Assembly (NCBI GenBank): GCA_934463175.1
Contig: CAKSIW010000024.1
Location: 1 to 29,436, forward strand
Source of the DNA: an uncultured Clostridia bacterium
Lineage (GTDB): Bacteria > Bacillota > Clostridia > Monoglobales > Monoglobaceae
Length of the DNA: 29,436 nucleotides
Direction: 5' to 3'
The notes under the pieces are model-generated. The model worked only from the letters and a program-made list of their open reading frames with translations. It was not told where the DNA came from and did no database searches. Shown piece by piece: positions 8,479 through 15,046 of the stretch (position 1 is the stretch's first letter; each line of letters starts with the position of its first letter). Made by a program: the position numbers and the translations under genes.

Positions 8479-8501
8479 TGGCAGGGGTAGTAAGACTTGA
8501 A
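8479..8501 (-). repeat. tRNA-Trp 3'-end copy 1 (T-loop to CCA)
   Basis: The minus strand reads TTCAAGTCTTAC followed by TACCCCTGCCA: the T loop, the 3' side of the T stem, the 3' acceptor strand, discriminator G and encoded CCA. The 23 bases are identical to 8708-8730. Identity stops inside the T arm, so no functional tRNA can form here. It is best read as an attachment-site copy. Confidence 0.75.
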
Positions 8502-8629
8502 TGGCTCCGCCCTCTTGCGGTTAGCGGTTTCTGCCATCGCAGCTCTGCTCGGCACAAACCGACCGCTGCGCTTCACCGCCTCGCTTCATCTCCCACAGGG
8601 AGCGCATCGGCGGTTCACCCGTTCACGCT

Positions 8630-8744
8630 CCGCGTGCCGTGAGTTCACCGAATATATTAACCCCTACAAAAACAAAAAAGATGCCCTAACGGACAGCTTC
8701 ATTGTTTTGGCAGGGGTAGTAAGACTTGAACTCACGGCACGCGG
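8630..8744. repeat. 18-bp perfect inverted repeat of the tRNA-Trp segment
   Basis: Bases 8630-8647 (CCGCGTGCCGTGAGTTCA) are the exact reverse complement of 8727-8744, which cover the variable loop and T arm of the second tRNA-Trp copy. The two arms are 79 bases apart. An 18-base match by chance in so short a stretch is very unlikely. Confidence 0.8.
8673..8696 (-). terminator. Weak terminator behind second tRNA-Trp copy
   Basis: On the minus strand, TGTCC, loop GTTA and GGGCA form a short 5-bp stem followed by TCTTTTTTG. It lies 12 bases beyond the CCA end of the second copy. The stem is short, so its strength is doubtful. Confidence 0.4.
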
Positions 8745-8752
8745 TTTTGGAG
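8708..8752 (-). pseudogene. tRNA-Trp 3' half (anticodon loop to CCA), att-like
   Basis: On the minus strand these 45 bases read from the anticodon loop CTCCAAA (anticodon CCA, tryptophan) through ACCGC, the variable loop, the T arm GTGAG-TTCAAGT-CTTAC and the acceptor strand TACCCCT to GCCA. The length equals the same segment of E. coli tRNA-Trp. The bases 5' of the anticodon loop do not pair with ACCGC, so the D arm and 5' half are missing. A copy that runs from the anticodon loop to the 3' end is a classic integrase attachment core. Confidence 0.8.
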
Positions 8753-8891
8753 AGGTATCTAATATGGTTTATATAACATTGTTGGGTTTTACAATGTGTT
8801 ATTATATCTTCCTAAAACGGCAGTGCAGCAAGGCTTTATCCCTTTCTAAAACATAAATGCAGATTTATAATATAACTTATTGGAAGAATAA

Positions 8892-8911
8892 TTTTTAGAA
8901 ATTTTTTAGAA
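8892..8911 (+). repeat. Second copy of the AT-rich integrase-end repeat
   Basis: These 20 bases match 8309-8328 exactly and are in the same orientation. They again contain two units ending in TTTAGA about 11 bp apart. The pair brackets both tRNA-Trp copies. From 8753 to 8888 I see no gene or other structure. Confidence 0.65.
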
Positions 8912-8964
8912 GACAGTTTGATGTGATATATATTAATAATGTTAAATTGAGAAAGAAGTTGCGT

Positions 8965-9000
8965 ATTGGCTGGCGTGAAAATACTTTCGCGCCAGTCAAT
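8965..9000. other. Long stable hairpin, 16-bp stem
   Basis: The arms 8965-8980 and 8985-9000 pair over all 16 positions, two of them G-U wobbles, around the tetraloop ATAC. No T run follows on either strand, so it is not a normal intrinsic terminator. It stands alone about 150 bases before the small ORFs. It could be a structured RNA leader or an inverted-repeat end of a small element. Confidence 0.55.
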
Positions 9001-9148
9001 GACTTCATCGAGATTTGACAAATATTTATAATAAAAATGATGCTATAGTCGGCGCATAAAAGCTTTGAAAAATATTTATTATAAAGCCAAGCAAGCATGT
9101 TGATGAAATATAATATAGTCAGAAAGTCGGAAAGTTGGAGGAAAACTT

Positions 9149-9265
9149 GTGGCAATAATGGAACTTAGAAAAGTCGGTATATTAAAGAAAAATATTGACA
9201 TGGTTAAAGTGATAAATCCGATTGATTATATTACAGAAACGGAGGGGGAACGGTATGGCAAATAA
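9149..9265 (+). CDS. Small ORF, 38 residues, unknown function
   Basis: A GTG-started frame with a TTGGAGG ribosome binding site 7 bases upstream. It encodes a basic then acidic peptide beginning MAIMELRKVGILKK and ending ETEGERYGK. Its last 11 bases overlap the start of the next small gene, whose ribosome binding site lies inside this frame, so the two should be translationally coupled. I do not recognise the family. The good ribosome binding site and overlap favour a real gene, but it may be the tail of a decayed one. Confidence 0.45.
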   Translation: MAIMELRKVGILKKNIDMVKVINPIDYITETEGERYGK

Positions 9266-9443
9266 TGTAATGAGAAATGATACTCTCGTAAGAGCAGAAG
9301 GGATGAAGCTTTTGCTTGAAGGATTAGGCAATGTGACTGCCGAACATAGCGTGTTGCAAATAAATGAATTCATGTTTGGGATACTTCAAAGTGTTTTAGC
9401 AGTAGCACATGAGATGATTGCGTTTAAAGTTAATGTAAAATAA
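9255..9443 (+). CDS. Small protein, 62 residues, unknown function
   Basis: Starts at ATG 9255, 6 bases after the very strong site GGAGGGGG (9241-9248). Residues about 8-35 (LVRAEGMKLLLEGLGNV) form an amphipathic helix with a pattern that recalls small antitoxin-like proteins with the consensus R-x-x-G-x-x-x-L-x-x-x-L-G. The C-terminal half is hydrophobic (MFGILQSVLAVAHEMIAF). It lies between a 38-residue ORF and an AbrB-like remnant within the integration scar, so it could be a leftover toxin-antitoxin component. This assignment is a guess from context. Confidence 0.55.
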   Translation: MANNVMRNDTLVRAEGMKLLLEGLGNVTAEHSVLQINEFMFGILQSVLAVAHEMIAFKVNVK

Positions 9444-9485
9444 TTGTAAGAAAGAATTGTGAAAATTAGGGTGGGAAGTGTAGTG

Positions 9486-9598
9486 ATGGAAAGAAAATTG
9501 TAAATGCAACAGGAAAGAGACATATAACCATAAAGCAGGATTTTTACAATATCTTCGTAATAAAAAAAGATGTTGAATGCGATCTTATAGTTTTTTAA
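9486..9598 (+). pseudogene. AbrB/SpoVT-like DNA-binding protein remnant, frameshifted
   Basis: The ATG at 9486 opens MERK and then meets TAA. Adding one A in the run of four A restores MERKIVNATGKRHITIKQDF, which continues to DVECDLIVF and a stop at 9596-9598. This resembles the swapped-hairpin AbrB fold (typically ...GKRQITIPxxF...ECxL...), which acts as a DNA-binding antitoxin or transition regulator. It is about 38 residues, frameshifted and lacks the usual second half, so it is not functional. It follows the 62-residue gene by 42 bases. Confidence 0.5.
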
Positions 9599-9910
9599 AA
9601 AATGGATCAATTTAGTATGAGTTCATTTTATTGTGCAAAAATTTAGTAATTTTACAGAAAATCAAAAAGAATTTTAATGAGAGATCTTTTTTGAAATTTT
9701 TGAACTTTTAAAACTTTTAAACAGTATGTTTTTGCAGGATTAAAAGTGCGTGGTGACCGCGTAATTCAAAAAGGTCATTACGCCTATGAGCGGTAGGCGA
9801 AAGACAACAACCTCAAAATCTGATGTAATAGATTTTAACACAAAGATGCTTGTATATTTTCAAATGTGATTGTTTTTGATTGAAAAAAGAAGAATAAATG
9901 ATTGTTTATC
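9599..9910. other. AT-rich gene-free stretch with two adjacent hairpins
   Basis: No coding sequence is supported. Two short inverted repeats stand out: GCGTAAT with ATTACGC (9759-9765 and 9777-9783) and GCCTA with TAGGC (9782-9786 and 9794-9798). They overlap by two bases and therefore could be alternative pairings. The rest is AT-rich without clear promoters. Confidence 0.4.
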
Positions 9911-9940
9911 AAAATGAGTGTCACTATAGACACTCATTTT
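9911..9940. promoter_or_regulatory. Perfect palindrome over the promoter, candidate operator
   Basis: The 12-base arms 9911-9922 and 9929-9940 (inner half-site GAGTGTC/GACACTC) are separated by ACTATA. The right arm overlaps the -35 box of the promoter for the FAD oxidoreductase gene, so a bound dimeric repressor would block RNA polymerase. It ends in TTTTT, so it could also serve as a terminator for transcripts coming from the scar region. Confidence 0.6.
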
Positions 9941-9955
9941 TAAATTTTGTATAAT
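9927..9955 (+). promoter_or_regulatory. Sigma-A type promoter for the FAD oxidoreductase gene
   Basis: TAGACA at 9927-9932 (one mismatch to TTGACA) and a perfect TATAAT at 9950-9955 are separated by 17 bases. Transcription would begin about 9962, leaving a leader of about 35 bases before the ATG at 9997. Confidence 0.7.
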
Positions 9956-9996
9956 AAAATTAGAAAGCTTTTGCTATACATTGAGGAGGATTTATA

Positions 9997-11853
9997 ATGT
10001 CGGAAAGAGTGAAAACAAGAACAGCTGCGTATGATGTTGTGGTAGTCGGAGGAGGCTTGTCGGGAATGTGTGCGGCAATTGCAGCGGCACGGCACGGCGC
10101 AAAAACGGCTTTGATTCATGCACGTCACGTTTTTGGCGGAAATGCATCAAGTGAAATAAGGATGCATGTGTGCGGAGCGTCTGAAAATATGGCGAAGCCT
10201 GAGCTTGAAGAGGGCGGAATACTTTATGAAATGATGCTTGACAACAAAAGCCGAAACGACTATTTCAGCTATTCGATATGGGATATGGTGCTGTTTTGGG
10301 CCATAAAAAAAGAGAAAAATCTGACGGCATATTTAAACACTGCAATGGAGGACTGTGAAATCAATGATGGCAGTATACAAAGAATTATTGCCTATCAGCA
10401 GACGACGGAAACAAGATATGTTATTGAAGGCGGCATTTTCATTGATTGTACGGGAAACGGAACTCTCGGTTATCTTGCAGGGGCAGAGTTTCGGACAGGG
10501 AGCGAGAGCAGATATGAATTCGGAGAGGCACATGCGCCGGAAAAAGCAAACAACAATCGAATGGGAAACACGCTTCTTTTCAAGGCGGTTGACAGAGGTC
10601 ATTCAATAAACTTCAAGCGTCCCGAGTTCGCGAAAGTATTTACAGAAGAACAGTTGAAATACAGACCGCATTCGGCTCTTCAGAAGGTGCAGACAAAGAA
10701 GGATACAAATGATAAATATTTGCAGATTGCAACTTTTGGTTCATATCAGGTTGACTACGGTTATTGGTGGATAGAACTGACGGGCGAAAAAGAGGATATA
10801 ATTGACGAGTATGAAGAAATCCGAGACGATTTGGTGGCTTGTATATACGGAGTTTGGGATCATCTTAAGAACGGCGGTGAGCATGGTGCGGAAAACTATG
10901 ACTTGGAATGGGTCGGAATGCTTCCCGGAATGCGTGAAAGCAGACGGCTTATTGGTGACTGTATTTTGACTGAAAACGATGTTATGTCAAACAGACATTT
11001 CGATGATGCGGTTGCCTATGGCGGCTGGGCAATGGACATACACACAGCAAATGGTTTGTATGATTTTGATGAAGAACCTTCAAATATTATTGGATTTGAG
11101 GGGTCTTATACCATTCCGTACAGGTCATATTACTCAAAAAATATTAAGAATCTCATGATGGCAGGCAGAAGCATTAGCGCATCAAAAAATGCAATGAGTT
11201 CAACAAGGGTTATGGGAACATGTGCAATAGGCGGACAGGCTGTGGGGACTGCTGCGGCAATGTGCATTAAATACGGTTGCGTTCCGCGTGAAATTACAGG
11301 TCATATTGATGAATTGCAGCAGAGCCTTTTAAGGGATGATTGCTATATTCCGGGAATTAGAAATACAGATAAGAATGATTTGGCACGAGAGGCGGAAATT
11401 ACTGCGACTTCTGCGAAAACAGGATTTGAAGCGCAGAATATTGTGAGCGGTGTGACAAGAAAAGAAGGAGAAAGAAGCAACCTGTGGATTTCCGACGGAA
11501 TATCCGAACAGGGAGAGACGGTTACTTTAAAACTAAAAAGCAGTGCGAAAGTGTCTCAGGTGAGACTGGTTTTTGATTCCAATTTCAACTTTTCGATAAA
11601 GCAAACAATGTCAAAGAAAAGACAGGAGCAGCAGAGAACAGGTGCTCCGTGTGAGCTGGTCAGGGATTATGATGTTGCTCTTTGGAAAGATGGTATAAAG
11701 GTGGCTGAAAAGTCGGTAAAAGAAAATGTGCAGCGCTTGAATGTTGTGCGCTTTGAGCCTGCTTGCTGTGATAAGGTGACGGTTACAGTCCGCAAAACAA
11801 ATGGTGCCGAAAATGCACATATCTTTGAAATACGTGTGTATGAGAGGAGGTAG
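9997..11853 (+). CDS. FAD-dependent oxidoreductase with C-terminal beta-sandwich domain
   Basis: A 618-residue flavoprotein of the FAD_oxidored (PF12831-like) group. The start follows a GAGGAGGA site by 6 bases. Residues 13-35 contain the dinucleotide-binding VVVVGGGLSGMCAA (Gly18, Gly20, Gly23), then GGNASSEIRMHVCGA, typical of this group, and later FIDCTGNGTLGYLAG, LPGMRESRRLIGD and LMMAGRSISAS, which build the FAD site. From about residue 470 a domain with LWISDGIS...ETVTLKL...ENAHIFEIRVYERR resembles a discoidin/F5-8C-like carbohydrate-binding fold. No signal peptide or twin-arginine signal is seen. Homologues often sit in polysaccharide-use clusters, but the substrate is not established. 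It has its own promoter and palindrome, and a decayed paralogue follows directly. Confidence 0.85.
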   Translation: MSERVKTRTAAYDVVVVGGGLSGMCAAIAAARHGAKTALIHARHVFGGNASSEIRMHVCGASENMAKPELEEGGILYEMMLDNKSRNDYFSYSIWDMVLFWAIKKEKNLTAYLNTAMEDCEINDGSIQRIIAYQQTTETRYVIEGGIFIDCTGNGTLGYLAGAEFRTGSESRYEFGEAHAPEKANNNRMGNTLLFKAVDRGHSINFKRPEFAKVFTEEQLKYRPHSALQKVQTKKDTNDKYLQIATFGSYQVDYGYWWIELTGEKEDIIDEYEEIRDDLVACIYGVWDHLKNGGEHGAENYDLEWVGMLPGMRESRRLIGDCILTENDVMSNRHFDDAVAYGGWAMDIHTANGLYDFDEEPSNIIGFEGSYTIPYRSYYSKNIKNLMMAGRSISASKNAMSSTRVMGTCAIGGQAVGTAAAMCIKYGCVPREITGHIDELQQSLLRDDCYIPGIRNTDKNDLAREAEITATSAKTGFEAQNIVSGVTRKEGERSNLWISDGISEQGETVTLKLKSSAKVSQVRLVFDSNFNFSIKQTMSKKRQEQQRTGAPCELVRDYDVALWKDGIKVAEKSVKENVQRLNVVRFEPACCDKVTVTVRKTNGAENAHIFEIRVYERR

Positions 11854-11883
11854 ATGTTAATGTTTAAAGCGTTATAAGGAACT

Positions 11884-13273
11884 AAATTATGATATTGTTG
11901 TATGAGCTTATGCTTGAAAATAAAAGTAGAAACGACAGCTTCTGTTATTCTATTTGGGATAATGATTCTGTTTGAAAGCGTTAAAAAGGAAAAAATTTAG
12001 AGTGTTATTTAAACACTGTTATGTATGATGTAACTGCTGAGAATAATGAAATTAAAAATATAATGTATGTTCAATCCACAACGGAGATGAGATATAGAAT
12101 CAGCGGGAATATATTTATCGACTGTACCGGAAACGGAACGCTCGGATATTATGCCGGCGCAGAATTCCGGCAGAGAAGTGAATCGAAAGCTGAAACTGGA
12201 GAGCCTCATGCACCGAAAAAAGCAACAATGAGAGAATGGGTAATACAATACTGTTAAAGGCAAGGGACATGGGGCATCCTGTCAAGTTTACACCTCCTGC
12301 ATTTGCAAAAAACTCACAGAAAAACAATTGAGAAACAGAATACACTGTTCACAAATTAGAGATACAATTGACGTAAGTGATTTGCCTGACCCGGAAGAAT
12401 ATAAGAGAACATTGATGACATCAAGCTCGTGCAATGATTATGGTTATTGGTGGCTTGAGCTTATGGGGAATAAGGATGATATAATTACAGATTATGAAAA
12501 TATACGCGATGAATTAATGGCATATTGCTATGGGTTGTGGGATCACATAAAGAACAATAAAGAGAGCGTTCATGATCATAATGCGGAAAACTTTGAGCTT
12601 GAATGGGTTGGTTCATTGCAAGGTACACGGGAAAGCCGCAGGCTTGTCGGCGATTATTTATTATCTGAAAGTGACATTCTGGAGCGTAGAAGGTTTGATG
12701 ATGCAGTGTGTTATGTAGGATGGTGTGTGGATTTACATGCACCTCACGGTTTGCTGGATTTTGACAGACTGCCGTCTGACTGCGGATGTTATGATGGAGT
12801 ATATACGATACCATATCGTTCATATTATTCTAAAAATATGCTTATGGCGGGAAGAAATATTTCAGCAACCAAGCTTGGAATGGCAAGCACACGTATTATA
12901 GGGTGCTGTGCATTGGGCGGTGAAGCTGTGGGGATTGCTGCGGCATCGCTGTGCATTAAATATTGCTGCACACCGAGAGAATTGTCATCAAACAGACATA
13001 TTGTTGAACTTCAGCAAATTATTTTGAAAAATGATGGTTATATTCCGGGAATATTAAATAACGATGCTGGAGACTTTGCTGCGCAAGCCACAATAAGCGC
13101 GACATCCAACAAAGATAGATGAAACCAATGCGTGGATTTCCGACGGAATCAGTGATGTGGGAGAAACGTTGACATTAAAGTTTGATAATGTAAAGTGTGA
13201 CAGAGTAGACGTTGTTGTGTACAGCACAAATGGTTATGAGAATGCTGTGATTTTTGAAGTCAGGTTTTATTAG
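11884..13273 (+). pseudogene. Decayed paralogue of the FAD-dependent oxidoreductase
   Basis: Pieces in changing frames match the intact neighbour from its residue about 73 onward: LLYELMLENKSRND, then FIDCTGNGTLGYYAGAEF, then a long frame (12328-13122) with DYGYWWLELMG, RESRRLVGDYLL, TIPYRSYYSKN and LMAGRNISATK. The end is again in another frame, ISDGISDVGETLTLKF to IFEVRFY and a stop at 13273. The N-terminal Rossmann motif is missing, at least three frameshifts and several stops interrupt it, and roughly 70 codons are lost cleanly within the C-terminal beta domain. The sequence differs considerably from the intact copy, so the duplication is old or the copies arrived separately. Confidence 0.9.
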
Positions 13274-13325
13274 AATTATGATTTTATATGATAAATGTTG
13301 ATTAAAAGATAATCTGGAGAGACGT

Positions 13326-14162
13326 ATGAGAATAAATAACTTTTTAAAAATGACTGCCGGCTGCATAGTGTTGGCAATGAGCGTATATTTTTTTGAAATA
13401 CCGAACGGCTTTTCAACAGGCGGCGTTTCCGGAATTGGTGTTATTCTTGCAAAAGTGACGTCAGTTTCTGCCGGTGTTTGGATTTGGATGTTAAATATAT
13501 TCTTGCTGATTGTGGGATTTTTGATTTTGGGAAAGGATTTTGGAATTAAAACAGTATATTGCAGTATGCTGTATTCGGCAATTACATATGCCCTTGAATT
13601 TATTGTTCCAATGACAGCACCGATGTCTGATCAGCCGTTGCTGGAACTGGTATATTCAATAATACTGTCTTCATTGGGATGTGCAATGATTTTTCACAGC
13701 AATGCTTCATCCGGCGGAACGGATATTGTAGCCTTAATTTTAAAGAAGTATACATCAATTGATGTTGGCAAGGCTGTGTTTGCTGTTGATTTGGTTGTGG
13801 CAGCCGGAGCGTTTATTGTATTTGACATCAACACCGGATTGTTTTCCTTGCTTGGATTGCTTGCAAAGGCTTTTGTTGTCGATATGGTTATTGACAATTT
13901 AAATGCCTGCAAATATTTTATTGTAATAACAGAGCACGGAAATGCAATATTGGAATATATCATGGAAGTTCTTGAACGTGGGGCGACTGTCAGCACGGCG
14001 CTTGGTGCATATACACATTGTGAAAAACAAATGATTCATACTGTTTGCGGAAGATTTGAAGCGTTGAGACTCAAAAAAATAATTAAAGAAATTGACCCTG
14101 CGGCATTTATAATCATTACAACAAGCAGTGAAATTTTAGGTAGCGGATTTATGAATATATAG
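13326..14162 (+). CDS. YitT family membrane protein (DUF161/DUF2179)
   Basis: A 278-residue integral membrane protein of full family length. The N-terminal part has about five hydrophobic segments, including MTAGCIVLAMSVYFFEIPNG, the typical GGVSGIGVILA loop, and FHSNASSGGTDIVALIL, which carries the family's conserved SSGGTD. The last 80 or so residues (from KYFIVITEHG) form the soluble DUF2179 domain. The start follows GGAGAG by 5 bases. The family is widespread in Bacillota, and its transport or signalling role is not settled. It lies 52 bases after the decayed oxidoreductase and could be transcribed from the same promoter. Confidence 0.92.
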   Translation: MRINNFLKMTAGCIVLAMSVYFFEIPNGFSTGGVSGIGVILAKVTSVSAGVWIWMLNIFLLIVGFLILGKDFGIKTVYCSMLYSAITYALEFIVPMTAPMSDQPLLELVYSIILSSLGCAMIFHSNASSGGTDIVALILKKYTSIDVGKAVFAVDLVVAAGAFIVFDINTGLFSLLGLLAKAFVVDMVIDNLNACKYFIVITEHGNAILEYIMEVLERGATVSTALGAYTHCEKQMIHTVCGRFEALRLKKIIKEIDPAAFIIITTSSEILGSGFMNI

Positions 14163-14264
14163 GTGATGACACAAAATGAAAGTAAGCGGTGCTAAACAGT
14201 GTGGCAAAAAAGAAATAAGCGATTAGACATGTGTTTGTAGGAAGAATAAAAAGGAGAAATCTCT

Positions 14265-15002
14265 ATGAAAATACTATCAATTGGCAACAGCTTTTCACAG
14301 GATGCGCAAAGGTATCTTCATGCTATAGCGAAAGCAAACAGTGAGGAGATTAAGTGCATAAATTTGTTTATCGGAGGCTGTACGCTCAGACAACATTACC
14401 TTAACATTATTGATGATGAAAAAAAATACCGATTTGAGTTTAACGGGGAAAATACAGGTCTCATGGTATCGGTCAGAGAAGTATTGAAAAGCGACAATTG
14501 GGATGTAATCACTCTTCAGCAGGGAAGTCATGAAAGTTTTAATTTTGAGAACTACACTCCGTATATAGAATATGTGGCAGAGTATGTGAAAAAGTATTCA
14601 CCAAAGTCGAAAATACTGTTGCATAAGACGTGGGCATATCCCGATAACCGAAAACGCTTGTTTGAGGTGGGATATAAGACCACAGCGGAAATGTTTGCTG
14701 ATGTTGATAAAGCATACAAAAAAGCATTTTCGGCGATTAAAGCAGACGGAATGACATTGAGCGGCAATGCAATGTTGACGGCATATGAGAAAAACAAAGA
14801 AATTGTTTACCGTGATGAAATTCATGCAAGTTTGGGATTCGGGCGATACATGATAGGGCTTGTGTGGTTTTTGACTTTATTTGAGCATAAAAAAGTTGTG
14901 AAGCATATTGATGAATTTGATGAAGCACTGACGGAAGATGAAAAAAAACTTGCACTGGAGATTGCGTGCGAAGCAACCGAACATTGTTTATTTAATCTGT
15001 AG
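14265..15002 (+). CDS. DUF4886 / SGNH-hydrolase-like protein
   Basis: A 245-residue protein that starts 7 bases after an AAGGAGA site. The first residues MKILSIGNSFSQDA are the DUF4886 version of the SGNH block I (Ser9 in GNS as likely nucleophile). FIGGCTLRQHY gives block II, LQQGSHES the next block, and RDEIHASLGFGRY the catalytic Asp184 and His187. No signal peptide is present. The family occurs in polysaccharide-use loci of gut bacteria and is taken to be an esterase, without known substrate. It is the second SGNH-type protein in the window, unrelated in detail to the one at 5147. It probably ends this transcription unit at the terminator just downstream. Confidence 0.85.
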   Translation: MKILSIGNSFSQDAQRYLHAIAKANSEEIKCINLFIGGCTLRQHYLNIIDDEKKYRFEFNGENTGLMVSVREVLKSDNWDVITLQQGSHESFNFENYTPYIEYVAEYVKKYSPKSKILLHKTWAYPDNRKRLFEVGYKTTAEMFADVDKAYKKAFSAIKADGMTLSGNAMLTAYEKNKEIVYRDEIHASLGFGRYMIGLVWFLTLFEHKKVVKHIDEFDEALTEDEKKLALEIACEATEHCLFNL

Positions 15003-15046
15003 TAACAACAGATATAAAAATTTATCATAACAAAATAAACAGAATC

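Larger units (their letters stand above)
7988..8911. mobile_element. Degenerate integrative-element scar at a tRNA-Trp 3' end
   Basis: This stretch combines an integrase remnant, 11-bp tandem repeats repeated about 580 bases apart, two copies of a tRNA-Trp 3' end on the minus strand and an inverted partial copy. The part from 8502 to 8650 is visibly richer in GC than its surroundings, and no protein is supported there. There is no relaxase, excisionase, replication or cargo gene, so it is a leftover junction rather than a working element. Confidence 0.6.

Noticed and set aside
8301..8856. Open frames of 80-119 codons on both strands in the GC-rich block
   Set aside because: They run through the tRNA-Trp 3' copies and hairpins, have low-complexity translations and no convincing ribosome binding site. 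They are by-products of the scar.
7988..9598. A functional integrative conjugative element or prophage
   Set aside because: Only an integrase tail, repeats and tiny genes are present. There is no relaxase, conjugation, capsid, excision or replication gene.
9719..9797. Short reading FAGLKVRGDRVIQKGHYAYER as a protein remnant
   Set aside because: Only about 30 codons between stops, no start or ribosome binding site, and I cannot tie it to a family.
9750..9800. Riboswitch upstream of the FAD oxidoreductase
   Set aside because: The small hairpins lie upstream of the predicted promoter and do not match a consensus I know, so they would not be in that mRNA leader.
12021..12257. Separate small gene in the middle of the decayed oxidoreductase
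   Set aside because: Its translation aligns with the intact neighbour, so it is a pseudogene piece and not an independent gene.
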